From the NCBI GenBank assembly GCA_018066165.1, contig JAGHRX010000157.1, forward strand, positions 1 to 14,803: a stretch of 14,803 bases of DNA. The letters run 5' to 3'. The DNA is from UBA1723 sp018066165 (GTDB lineage: Bacteria > Bacteroidota > Bacteroidia > Bacteroidales > Paludibacteraceae). The notes beneath the pieces are model-generated. The model was not told where the DNA came from. It was given only the letters and a program-made list of their open reading frames with translations, and made no database searches. This document shows positions 8,412-14,370 of the stretch, piece by piece. Position 1 is the stretch's first letter; each line of letters starts with the position of its first letter. The translations under genes and the position numbers were made by a program.

Positions 8412-8430
8412 TGATATTTTACTATTTTTG
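8399..8430 (+). promoter_or_regulatory. Promoter of the lpxD-lpxC/fabZ-lpxA cluster
   Basis: TTG at 8399-8401 and TATTTTTG at 8423-8430 are 21 bases apart, agreeing with the Bacteroidota -33 (TTTG) and -7 (TAnnTTTG) elements. Transcription would start near 8437, about 18 bases before the lpxD ATG. The -33 element sits in the loop of the inverted repeat at 8381-8411. Confidence 0.6.
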
Positions 8431-8454
8431 TTTGAATTTTTAACTCAATAGGAT

Positions 8455-9543
8455 ATGGAATTTACAGCAGGACAGTTGGCAGCAATGCTTAATGGACAAG
8501 TAGAAGGAGATGAAAACGTAAAGGTTAGTACTTTCGCAAAAATCGAGGAAGGTAAAAGCGGAGCTATTTCGTTTTTGGCAAATCCTAAGTATACAGAATA
8601 TCTCTATACTACACAGTCGTCTGTTGTGTTGGTATCTAAAGATTTGGTGCCGTCAAAAAAATTTACATGTTCGTTATTGAGAGTCGCAGATCCTTATGCG
8701 GCTATTGCACAGCTTCTTCGTTTTGCAGATCAGTATTTGTCGCCAAAGAGAAACGGCATTCATCCATCTGCATCTATTTCTGAAAAAGCTAAGATCGGAG
8801 AGAACGTCTATATCGGTCAAAATGTTGTTATTGAAGACGGTGCTGTGGTCGGCAACGGTTGCCAGATTTATGCCAATAGTTTCGTCGGACAGGGCACTAC
8901 AATTGAAGAAGATTCATTGGTTTATGCCAATGTGACTGTATATAAAGGTTGTAAGATTGGTAAACGATGTGTTTTGCAGGCTGGTTGTGTGATCGGAGGT
9001 GATGGCTTCGGATTCGCACCAAATCCAGACGGATCTTACAGCAAGATTCCTCAGCTTGGTATCGTTCGTTTGGAGGACGACGTTGAGATTGGGGCAAATT
9101 CAACAATCGACCGCGCGACTATGGGTGAGACATTGATTCACAAGGGCGTTAAGATTGACAATCTTGTTCACATCGCTCACAACGTAGTGGTTGGAGACAA
9201 CACAGTGATGGCAGCGTTGACTGGTATCGCTGGTTCAACTAAGATTGGAAAGCATTGTATGTTTGGTGGACAGAGTGGAGTAGTCGGTCATGTTGAGGTG
9301 GCTGACAATTCTAATTTCGCAGCTAAATGTGGAGTGTCGTCTACAATCAAAACTCCTGGCCAACAGTGGCATTTCTATCCTCATATTGAGGGGGCAAAAT
9401 TCCGTCGCAGCTTTGTATGTTTCAAGCAGTTGCCTGACACAGTAAAAGTTGTTTCGGAGACAGAAAAGCAATTACGTGCAGCTAACGAGAGAATTGAAAT
9501 GCTTGAGAAGCAGATTCAGGAGTTGGCTAACAAGATAAAGTAA
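8455..9543 (+). CDS. lpxD: UDP-3-O-(3-hydroxyacyl)glucosamine N-acyltransferase
   Basis: LpxD adds the N-linked hydroxyacyl chain from acyl-ACP to UDP-3-O-acylglucosamine, the third step of lipid A synthesis, in the cytoplasm. The N-terminal uridine-binding domain (about 1-100, with GAISFLANPKYTEYL at 36-50) is followed by left-handed beta-helix hexapeptide repeats from about 103 (IHPSASISEKAKIGENVYIG). The loop GGDGFGFAPNPDGSYSKIPQ (181-200) is characteristic of LpxD. The catalytic His is His239 in VHIAHNVVVGD, the same number as in E. coli. The C-terminal 30 residues (TEKQLRAANERIEMLEKQIQ and on) form a helical, coiled-coil-like tail that makes the protein somewhat longer (362) than the E. 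coli enzyme. lpxC starts 23 bases downstream. Confidence 0.97.
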   Translation: MEFTAGQLAAMLNGQVEGDENVKVSTFAKIEEGKSGAISFLANPKYTEYLYTTQSSVVLVSKDLVPSKKFTCSLLRVADPYAAIAQLLRFADQYLSPKRNGIHPSASISEKAKIGENVYIGQNVVIEDGAVVGNGCQIYANSFVGQGTTIEEDSLVYANVTVYKGCKIGKRCVLQAGCVIGGDGFGFAPNPDGSYSKIPQLGIVRLEDDVEIGANSTIDRATMGETLIHKGVKIDNLVHIAHNVVVGDNTVMAALTGIAGSTKIGKHCMFGGQSGVVGHVEVADNSNFAAKCGVSSTIKTPGQQWHFYPHIEGAKFRRSFVCFKQLPDTVKVVSETEKQLRAANERIEMLEKQIQELANKIK

Positions 9544-9566
9544 TTAGTGATAGAAATTTAATTAAA

Positions 9567-10574
9567 ATGGATAATCAGAAAACATTAAAGAGTGAATTCT
9601 CAGTTTCTGGTGTAGGTTTGCATACTGGTGTTGCTATCAACGCTACATTCAAGCCAGCAGAAGCAAATACAGGTATCAAGTTCAAACGTGTTGATCTTGA
9701 AGGTGAAAATGAGATCGACGCATTGGCTGAAAACATTGTGGAGACAAGTCGTGGCACTGTTATCGCTAAGGGCGACGTCAAGGTCAGCACAATTGAGCAT
9801 GCCATGTCTGCTCTATACGCTTTGGGCGTTGACAACTGTATGATTGAAGTTTCTGGTGCTGAGATGCCAATCCTTGATGGAAGTGCCGCTCCATATGTAA
9901 AGGAGATTGTTGCAGTTGGTCTTGAGGAGCTTGATGCAGAGCGTGAGTTCTACGTTGTCAGAAAGAAGACTGAGTTCGTCAATGAGGCAACTGGCACTAA
10001 GTACACATTCATGCCAGACGACGATTTCTCAATGACAGTTATGGTCAACTATCCATCTGTAGTGTTGGGTAATCAGTTTGCTAATTTGGATTCTATCGCT
10101 GATTTCCAGAATGAGGTGGCTTCATGCCGTACATTCGTTTTCGTAAAGGAGATTGAGGCTCTTGTAAAGAATAATCTTATCAAGGGTGGAGATTTGAATA
10201 ACGCTATCGTCGTTTATGACGAGAAGATTCCTCAGGCTGAGGTTGACCATCTTTGCGACATTTTGGGTAAGTCTCATATCAAGGCTGATAACATCGGTTA
10301 TTTGAACGATGAGCCTTTGCGTTTTGAGAATGAGCCTGCTCGTCATAAGATGTTGGACTTGATCGGTGACTTGGCATTGATCGGTCGCCCAATCAAGGGT
10401 AAGGTAATTGCTGTTTGCCCAGGACACACTGCAAACGCAGATTTGACTAAGAAACTTCGCAAGGAGATTAAGCGCCAGGAGGTTGCGATTCCGTCTTACG
10501 ATCCAAACCAGGAGCCTGTTATGGACGTCAACAAGATCAGAGAGATTCTTCCTCACCGTTGGCCAATGCAGTAG
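9567..10574 (+). CDS. lpxC: UDP-3-O-acyl-N-acetylglucosamine deacetylase (LpxC half of an LpxC/FabZ fusion, ended by an in-frame TAG)
   Basis: LpxC is the zinc deacetylase that commits UDP-GlcNAc derivatives to lipid A. The 335-residue frame contains the whole enzyme: SVSGVGLHTG (12-21), VSTIEHAMSALYALGVDN (73-90, zinc ligand His78 and general base Glu77), EMPILDGSAAPY (99-110), HKMLDLIGDLALIGRPIKG (260-278, zinc ligands His260 and Asp264) and GHTANADL (286-293, His287). After about residue 318 it runs into the linker and the first part of FabZ, MDVNKIREILPHRWPMQ, where a TAG at 10572-10574 stops it. The same frame continues with VDKVVEIS. In Bacteroidota LpxC and FabZ are normally one polypeptide of about 460 residues, and reading through the TAG gives 461 codons. 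The deacetylase should be functional even if translation stops here. Confidence 0.95.
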   Translation: MDNQKTLKSEFSVSGVGLHTGVAINATFKPAEANTGIKFKRVDLEGENEIDALAENIVETSRGTVIAKGDVKVSTIEHAMSALYALGVDNCMIEVSGAEMPILDGSAAPYVKEIVAVGLEELDAEREFYVVRKKTEFVNEATGTKYTFMPDDDFSMTVMVNYPSVVLGNQFANLDSIADFQNEVASCRTFVFVKEIEALVKNNLIKGGDLNNAIVVYDEKIPQAEVDHLCDILGKSHIKADNIGYLNDEPLRFENEPARHKMLDLIGDLALIGRPIKGKVIAVCPGHTANADLTKKLRKEIKRQEVAIPSYDPNQEPVMDVNKIREILPHRWPMQ

Positions 10575-10952
10575 GTTGATAAGGTTGTGGAAATTTCTGA
10601 TAATTTTGTGATCGCTGTTAAGAATGTCACTTCAAATGAGACATTCTTCATGGGACACTTCCCTCAGGAGCCAGTTATGCCAGGTGTGTTGATCGTAGAG
10701 GCTATGGCACAGTCAGGAGGTTTGTTCGTATTGAACTCTTTGGATGATCCTCACGGTTATTCAACATACTTCATGAAGATCGACAACGTTAAGTTCCGTC
10801 GTAAGGTGGTTCCAGGTGACACATTGATCTTCAGAGTATCATATTTGACTCCGTTAAGAAGAGGTTGTGCAGTGATGAAAGCATACGCTTTTGTTGGTGA
10901 CCAGATCGTCGCAGAGGCTGAGTTTATGGCACAGATTATTAAGAACAAATAA
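10575..10952 (+). CDS. fabZ: 3-hydroxyacyl-ACP dehydratase (FabZ half of the fusion, downstream of the in-frame TAG)
   Basis: FabZ dehydrates 3-hydroxyacyl-ACP in fatty acid elongation, from the same pool that LpxA and LpxD draw on. The frame is identical to lpxC and starts right after the TAG. The first alternative initiator is GTG at 10587, with no convincing ribosome-binding site. The hot-dog fold and active site are present: ETFFMGHFPQEPVMPGV (catalytic His at 10656-10658) and LIVEAMAQSGG (catalytic Glu), then VKFRRKVVPGDTL and AEAEFMAQI near the end. The conserved N-terminal stretch LPHRWP lies before the TAG, so restarting at 10587 would give a FabZ lacking its first segment. I infer that the intact protein needs a Leu codon (TTG) at the TAG. 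lpxA follows after 24 bases. It is annotated from 10575 because no real separate start is evident. Confidence 0.85.
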   Translation, partial: VDKVVEISDNFVIAVKNVTSNETFFMGHFPQEPVMPGVLIVEAMAQSGGLFVLNSLDDPHGYSTYFMKIDNVKFRRKVVPGDTLIFRVSYLTPLRRGCAVMKAYAFVGDQIVAEAEFMAQIIKNK

Positions 10953-10976
10953 TTGATTTGATTAAATATTTGGTGA

Positions 10977-11756
10977 ATGGAACAACCATTTGTAAGCATA
11001 CATCCAGAGGCTAAAATCGGTAAGAATGTAGAAATCGGACCGTTTACTTTCATCGACAAGGATGTCGAGATTGGCGACGGTACAAAGATTATGGCAAATG
11101 TCACAATCTTAGAGGGAGCTCGTATCGGTAAAAATTGTATTATTTTCCCTAATGCCGTTATTTCTGCAATTCCTCAGGATTTGAAGTTCAAGGGAGAGAA
11201 GACTACAGCTGTTATTGGAGACAACACTACAATCCGTGAGTGCGTCACTATCAACAGAGGTACAGCATCTAAGGGAACTACAATCGTAGGAAACAACTGT
11301 TTGATTATGGCATACGTTCACGTCGCTCACGACTGTGTGGTAGGCAATAATATCATTCTTGGAAACACTACTCAGCTTGCTGGAGAGGTCAAGGTGGACG
11401 ATTGGGCTATTGTTTCAGGTGGTACTTTGGTGCATCAGTTTACACGTATCGGTTCGCATGTGATGATTCAGGGTGGTTCGAGAATCGGAAAGGATGTTCC
11501 TCCTTACGCAATGGCAGGACGTGATCCTCTTGCTTATTGTGGATTGAATCTTGTTGGCTTGCGTCGACGTGGATTCTCGAATGAAAAGATTGAAGAAATT
11601 CAGAATATTTACCGCACACTATATATGTCTGGCTTGAATGTCTCTCAGGCAATCGCTAAGATTAAGGAGACTTGCCCAGACACTGAGGAGCGCAAGGTAG
11701 TGCTTGACTTCTTGGAGGCTAGTGATAGAGGTATTATTCCAAGTATTGTTAGATAA
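10977..11756 (+). CDS. lpxA: UDP-N-acetylglucosamine O-acyltransferase
   Basis: LpxA transfers a 3-hydroxyacyl chain from ACP to the 3-OH of UDP-GlcNAc, the first step of lipid A synthesis. The 259-residue product has an N-terminal left-handed beta-helix of hexapeptide repeats (VSIHPEAKIGKNVEIGPF from residue 6) and a helical C-terminal domain (about 190-259). The catalytic histidine is His118 in YVHVAHDCVVG, equivalent to E. coli His125. Typical LpxA landmarks are IPQDLKFKGEKT (65-76), ECVTINRGT (88-96), LVHQFTRIGSHVMIQGGS and DVPPYAMAGRDPL. The position matching E. coli Gly173, which limits acyl length, appears still to be Gly, compatible with a long hydroxyacyl chain; this is inference from a hand alignment. 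The next gene starts 8 bases after the stop. Confidence 0.97.
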   Translation: MEQPFVSIHPEAKIGKNVEIGPFTFIDKDVEIGDGTKIMANVTILEGARIGKNCIIFPNAVISAIPQDLKFKGEKTTAVIGDNTTIRECVTINRGTASKGTTIVGNNCLIMAYVHVAHDCVVGNNIILGNTTQLAGEVKVDDWAIVSGGTLVHQFTRIGSHVMIQGGSRIGKDVPPYAMAGRDPLAYCGLNLVGLRRRGFSNEKIEEIQNIYRTLYMSGLNVSQAIAKIKETCPDTEERKVVLDFLEASDRGIIPSIVR

Positions 11757-11764
11757 TAAATTTA

Positions 11765-12640
11765 ATGATTATGTTTAGCAAGAGTATTGTTACAAGAGCT
11801 TTGGCTCTAGGTGTCGCAGCCTTCACATTCACATCATGTGATGAGGAGACATTGAATTCCCTAGGAAATTTGACTCAGGGTGACACAGTGGCAGCTTTGA
11901 AGGAGGCATTAAATGTCGGTGTAAAGACAGCTGTTACTCGTCTAGGTTCTGAGGGGTATATTGCAGATGTCGCTACTAAGATTGGTTTGCCTGAGGAGGC
12001 TCAGACTGCATTTACAGCATATAATGCATTACAGTCTGCTTGTAAGTCAAACGCAGTTCTTAACAGCACTGTAGGTGCTGCTTTGAGTAGTGTGGGATTG
12101 GGAGAAAACTTGGAAGACAATATGATACAGTTGTTCAATGACGCTGCTACAGAAGCTGCGCCAGAGGCTGCGTCAGTATTCGCAAGTGCAATCACAAATA
12201 TGTCTGTAAAAGATGGTGAGGAAATTTTGTTCGGTGGATCAGGTGCCGCTACAACTTATTTGAAGGATAATACTTATACAGGTCTTCAGTCTGCATTCCA
12301 CGATCCTATTACAAAAAGTATGAACAACGTTAATATTGCTGGTCTTACTGCTACTTCAGCTTGGAACAAGTTCGCTACTGGTAATAATAAGTTGGCTGGA
12401 TATATCAATCAGTACAGAAGTGCTATTGATCTTGCGTCTTCTTTGGGTGCTATTCCAGCAAATGCAATGACTGCAATCAACAAGGTAGGAGAAGTCAATC
12501 CAGATGCATCAGATTACGTTACTGGCAAGGCTCTTGATGGTTTGTTCTTAAGAGTGTCTCAGAAGGAGGATGATATCCGTACTAATGCAGCTTCTCGTAC
12601 TTCAGACTTGTTGAAGAGAGTGTTCGGAAGATTGGATTAG
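11765..12640 (+). CDS. DUF4197 family lipoprotein
   Basis: The 291-residue product matches the DUF4197 family by its layout: AALKEALNVGVKTAVTRLG (43-61), IGLPEEAQ (73-80), DAATEAAPEAASVFASAITN, ILFGGSGAATTYLKDNTYTG, and the C-terminal ALDGLFLRVSQKEDDIRTN followed by RTSDLLKRVFGRLD. No function is established for the family to my knowledge. The N-terminus is a lipoprotein signal (ALALGVAAFTFTSC) with the lipidated Cys at 25, followed by DEE, the acidic pattern associated with surface export in Bacteroidota. An in-frame ATG at 11771 could also be the start; both leave the signal intact. It begins 8 bases after lpxA and is followed by a strong terminator, so it is very probably the last gene of the lipid A transcript. 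The body is largely alpha-helical. The stop codon is TAG. Confidence 0.9.
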   Translation: MIMFSKSIVTRALALGVAAFTFTSCDEETLNSLGNLTQGDTVAALKEALNVGVKTAVTRLGSEGYIADVATKIGLPEEAQTAFTAYNALQSACKSNAVLNSTVGAALSSVGLGENLEDNMIQLFNDAATEAAPEAASVFASAITNMSVKDGEEILFGGSGAATTYLKDNTYTGLQSAFHDPITKSMNNVNIAGLTATSAWNKFATGNNKLAGYINQYRSAIDLASSLGAIPANAMTAINKVGEVNPDASDYVTGKALDGLFLRVSQKEDDIRTNAASRTSDLLKRVFGRLD

Positions 12641-12668
12641 AATAAGTAATCTTATCGATTCAAAATAC

Positions 12669-12704
12669 AAAAAGGATTTGGCAGAAATGTCAAATCCTTT
12701 TTTT
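12669..12704 (+). terminator. Rho-independent terminator of the lpx-DUF4197 unit
   Basis: The arms 12669-12683 (AAAAAGGATTTGGCA) and 12688-12702 pair over 15 positions with one G-T wobble. They close a GAAA tetraloop and run into seven consecutive T residues (12698-12704). It lies 29 bases after the DUF4197 stop. Confidence 0.9.
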
Positions 12705-12732
12705 GTTTAGTGAATTATACATCGTATTTTTG
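12702..12732 (+). promoter_or_regulatory. Promoter of the small secreted protein gene
   Basis: TTTG at 12702-12705 and TATTTTTG at 12725-12732 are separated by exactly 19 bases, a near-perfect match to the Bacteroidota TTTG-N19-TAnnTTTG promoter. Transcription would start near 12739, about 17 bases before the ATG at 12756. The -33 box uses the T-run of the preceding terminator. Confidence 0.7.
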
Positions 12733-12755
12733 ACCTATATTTTAGATTGACGTCG

Positions 12756-13184
12756 ATGAAATGCTTTAATGTAATATTCGCTCTACTTGCATGCTCTACG
12801 TTTATTTGTAGTGGACAGGAGCCCATTGCTGAAACTGATTCTGCCAAAATCACCCATGACTCATCTACCGTTTACCAACACGATTTAGATGATGCTATAT
12901 TGAAAAATGTGTATGCTGAGCTGCTTGATATAGAGAAACAAATTAGGCTCACTCACAATATGTTGGTCGACTTGAATTATAATATGAGTCCTGGCGTGGA
13001 ACGTAAAGTCACACAACAATTAGATGGGTTGAATAGCCGTTTAGACAGTGTCTATGATCAATTAGAATCCATCACCGATAAAGGTGTCAAAGCAGAAATA
13101 AAACCATATAAGGTGACGGTAAAGGATTGCAGACAGAAAGTAAAGAAATGCTTTAGTTTATTAAAGAAGAAAAGTAAGAAATAG
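12756..13184 (+). CDS. Secreted helical protein of unknown function
   Basis: I do not recognise a family. A longer frame begins at TTG 12747, but ATG 12756 is preferred: it gives a clean signal peptide (MKCFNVIFALLACSTFICSG) and fits the promoter at 12702-12732. Cleavage is likely after Gly20. A lipoprotein reading at Cys13 (ALLAC) is possible but the box is atypical. The mature part is about 120 residues, mostly helical, with heptad-like stretches at 45-72 (DDAILKNVYAELLDIEKQIR onward) and 82-108 (ERKVTQQLDGLNSRLDSVYDQ onward), suggesting a short coiled coil. The C-terminal end is strongly basic (RQKVKKCFSLLKKKSKK) with cysteines at 125 and 132. It stands alone between a terminator and a convergent gene pair. 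A periplasmic scaffold or adaptor role would be a guess. The stop codon is TAG. Confidence 0.75.
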   Translation: MKCFNVIFALLACSTFICSGQEPIAETDSAKITHDSSTVYQHDLDDAILKNVYAELLDIEKQIRLTHNMLVDLNYNMSPGVERKVTQQLDGLNSRLDSVYDQLESITDKGVKAEIKPYKVTVKDCRQKVKKCFSLLKKKSKK

Positions 13185-13191
13185 ATTACGG

Positions 13192-13233
13192 AACAACAAA
13201 GGGACGATCACTAATGGTCGTCCCTTTGTTGTT
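13192..13233. terminator. Bidirectional terminator between convergent genes
   Basis: The 19-base arms 13192-13210 (AACAACAAAGGGACGATCA) and 13215-13233 pair with a single wobble around a CTAA loop. Both strands end in a T-rich 3' arm (CCCTTTGTTGTT on the plus strand; the minus strand is similar). It sits between the plus-strand stop at 13184 and the minus-strand stop at 13248, so it probably serves both transcripts. Confidence 0.8.
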
Positions 13234-13247
13234 GATATCAACCAATC

Positions 13248-13775
13248 TTACTCTTCTTCTCCGAATTTCAAAATCATACTTGTGGCTCCAAGAGTGATGA
13301 TATCGCCTGGCTCGATGATGCGAGCCTCTTTCTTGGCAAGGATATCGTTGGAAACGAATGTGCCGACAAGGCTGTCGTTGTCTTTGACGTAGTGTGTGAT
13401 TCTTCCGTTCTTCTCCTTCACAATGACTGTGCAGTGAATACGGTCCATACTCATGTCTGATGTCTGGATAGGGCAGTTGATGTCTGTGCCTGGGCAACGT
13501 CTTCCAAACACGTTCTCTCCCTCCTGCAATGGAATCTCCTGACGGTGGCAGAACACGTTCTCAATCACTACGATTGTGCCATACTTATCCGCGTCGGCCT
13601 CCTCATTCTTTTTCTCAAGCGCGTCGGCAGCGATAGTGGACGGCTTGACACGGAATCTGACTTTGAACTTTTTTCCGCAGTCCTCACAAGTCAATCCGAT
13701 GATTGAGCCTGCCTCTATATTCTTCTCTTCAAATGAGACGAAGTTGTCACATTTTGGGCAACGTATCTTTTTCAT
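13248..13775 (-). CDS. Zinc-ribbon and FHA domain protein
   Basis: The 175-residue product starts with a zinc ribbon: CPKC (6-9) and CEDC (30-33), in the pattern of MJ0042-type finger-like domains. A charged linker (50-64) leads to a forkhead-associated domain from about 67: ENVFGRR (87-93), DMSMDRIHCTVIV (107-119), DNDSLVGTFVSN (132-143), EPGDIITLG (155-163). FHA domains normally bind phosphothreonine peptides. Here the Arg after Gly (Arg92) and the Arg/His of the SRxH motif are kept (Arg112, His114), but its Ser is Asp111, and the Asn of the usual SxNGT loop is Val137. Binding may therefore be altered or phospho-independent; this is inference. It lies 5 bases downstream of the Nudix gene on the same strand, so the two are probably one operon. 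No signal peptide is present, so it should be cytoplasmic. Confidence 0.9.
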   Translation of the reverse strand: MKKIRCPKCDNFVSFEEKNIEAGSIIGLTCEDCGKKFKVRFRVKPSTIAADALEKKNEEADADKYGTIVVIENVFCHRQEIPLQEGENVFGRRCPGTDINCPIQTSDMSMDRIHCTVIVKEKNGRITHYVKDNDSLVGTFVSNDILAKKEARIIEPGDIITLGATSMILKFGEEE

Positions 13776-13780
13776 GTTTC

Positions 13781-14302
13781 TTATTTATTCTTCAAAATGT
13801 CATTCCACAATGCGGAAATCTTTTCCAATTCTCCGCTAAACTGTGGAGTGAATATTCCTGTGCTAATCTTTGATTCAATCTCCTCTCTCGTCCAAAAACG
13901 GCCCTCGTCGATCTCCACTGGGTCGACGTTGAAATCTCCGTCGTAGATGCAATAGTAGTCGTTCACCATCTCTCGCTCACGTGCACTCTGCCAGATATAG
14001 CGTAGAAAGCAGACGGGAGTGTACTCTGTGATTCCCAATTCCTCACGTGCCTCTCTGCGTAGAGCCACTTCGATTTCCTCTCCGTAATCCACGTGGCCTC
14101 CCACAGCAGTGTCCCACTTTCCTGGCTGGATGTCCTTCGACATCGATCGTTTCTGCAAGTAAAGCTCGCCTTTGCTGTTGAACACATGAAGGTGGACGAC
14201 GGGGTGGAGAAGCATCGTGCCTGAATGACATTCGCGTCGTGTGGCTTTGCCCACCACATTGCCGTTTTCATCTATGATTGGAAACAATTCGTCTTGTGCC
14301 AT
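13781..14302 (-). CDS. Nudix hydrolase (YfcD/IPP-isomerase-like branch)
   Basis: The 173-residue product carries a complete Nudix box at 69-91: GHVDYGEE...RREAREELGI, with the Gly, the REUxEE glutamates and the final Gly all in place, so metal-dependent cleavage of a nucleoside diphosphate-linked substrate is expected. The N-terminal part (DELFPIIDENGNVVGKATRR, then ECHSGTMLLHPVVHLHVFNS and LYLQKRSMSKDIQPGKWDTA) resembles the YfcD-like branch, related in sequence to isopentenyl diphosphate isomerase. The isomerase itself is less likely, given the canonical Nudix box and the tail. The substrate is unknown. The ATG is at 14300-14302 on the complementary strand, with a -7 box about 25 bases upstream. 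It is the first gene of a two-gene unit with the FHA protein. Confidence 0.93.
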   Translation of the reverse strand: MAQDELFPIIDENGNVVGKATRRECHSGTMLLHPVVHLHVFNSKGELYLQKRSMSKDIQPGKWDTAVGGHVDYGEEIEVALRREAREELGITEYTPVCFLRYIWQSAREREMVNDYYCIYDGDFNVDPVEIDEGRFWTREEIESKISTGIFTPQFSGELEKISALWNDILKNK

Positions 14303-14323
14303 TTTGTTTTACTTTTTATTTTG

Positions 14324-14354
14324 TTGCAAAAGTAACATTAAAAACCTAATTTTG
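14324..14354 (+). promoter_or_regulatory. Candidate promoter for the DUF4286-ruvC unit
   Basis: TTG at 14324-14326 and TAATTTTG at 14347-14354 are 20 bases apart, matching the Bacteroidota -33/-7 pattern. Transcription would start near 14361, leaving only about 10 bases of leader before the ATG at 14371. Confidence 0.55.
14327..14334 (-). promoter_or_regulatory. Candidate -7 promoter box for the Nudix-FHA unit
   Basis: On the minus strand the bases read TACTTTTG, fitting TAnnTTTG. Transcription would start near 14320, about 18 bases before the Nudix ATG. No convincing -33 TTTG is seen at the expected distance. It interleaves with the divergent plus-strand promoter. Confidence 0.5.
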
Positions 14355-14370
14355 CTTAAAATTGCGAGAT

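Noticed and set aside
10122..10556. 144-residue open frame on the minus strand
   Set aside because: It lies entirely antisense to lpxC, has no recognisable family or promoter, and is a shadow of the codon use of that gene.
10572..10574. Recoding of TAG as a sense codon throughout the genome
   Set aside because: Three nearby genes (GH25, DUF4197 and the small secreted protein) end naturally with TAG at the expected protein end, so TAG works as a stop here.
13186..13497. 103-residue frame on the minus strand, rich in His/Arg
   Set aside because: It overlaps the FHA gene in another frame and crosses the terminator hairpin; it has no start signal or known domain.
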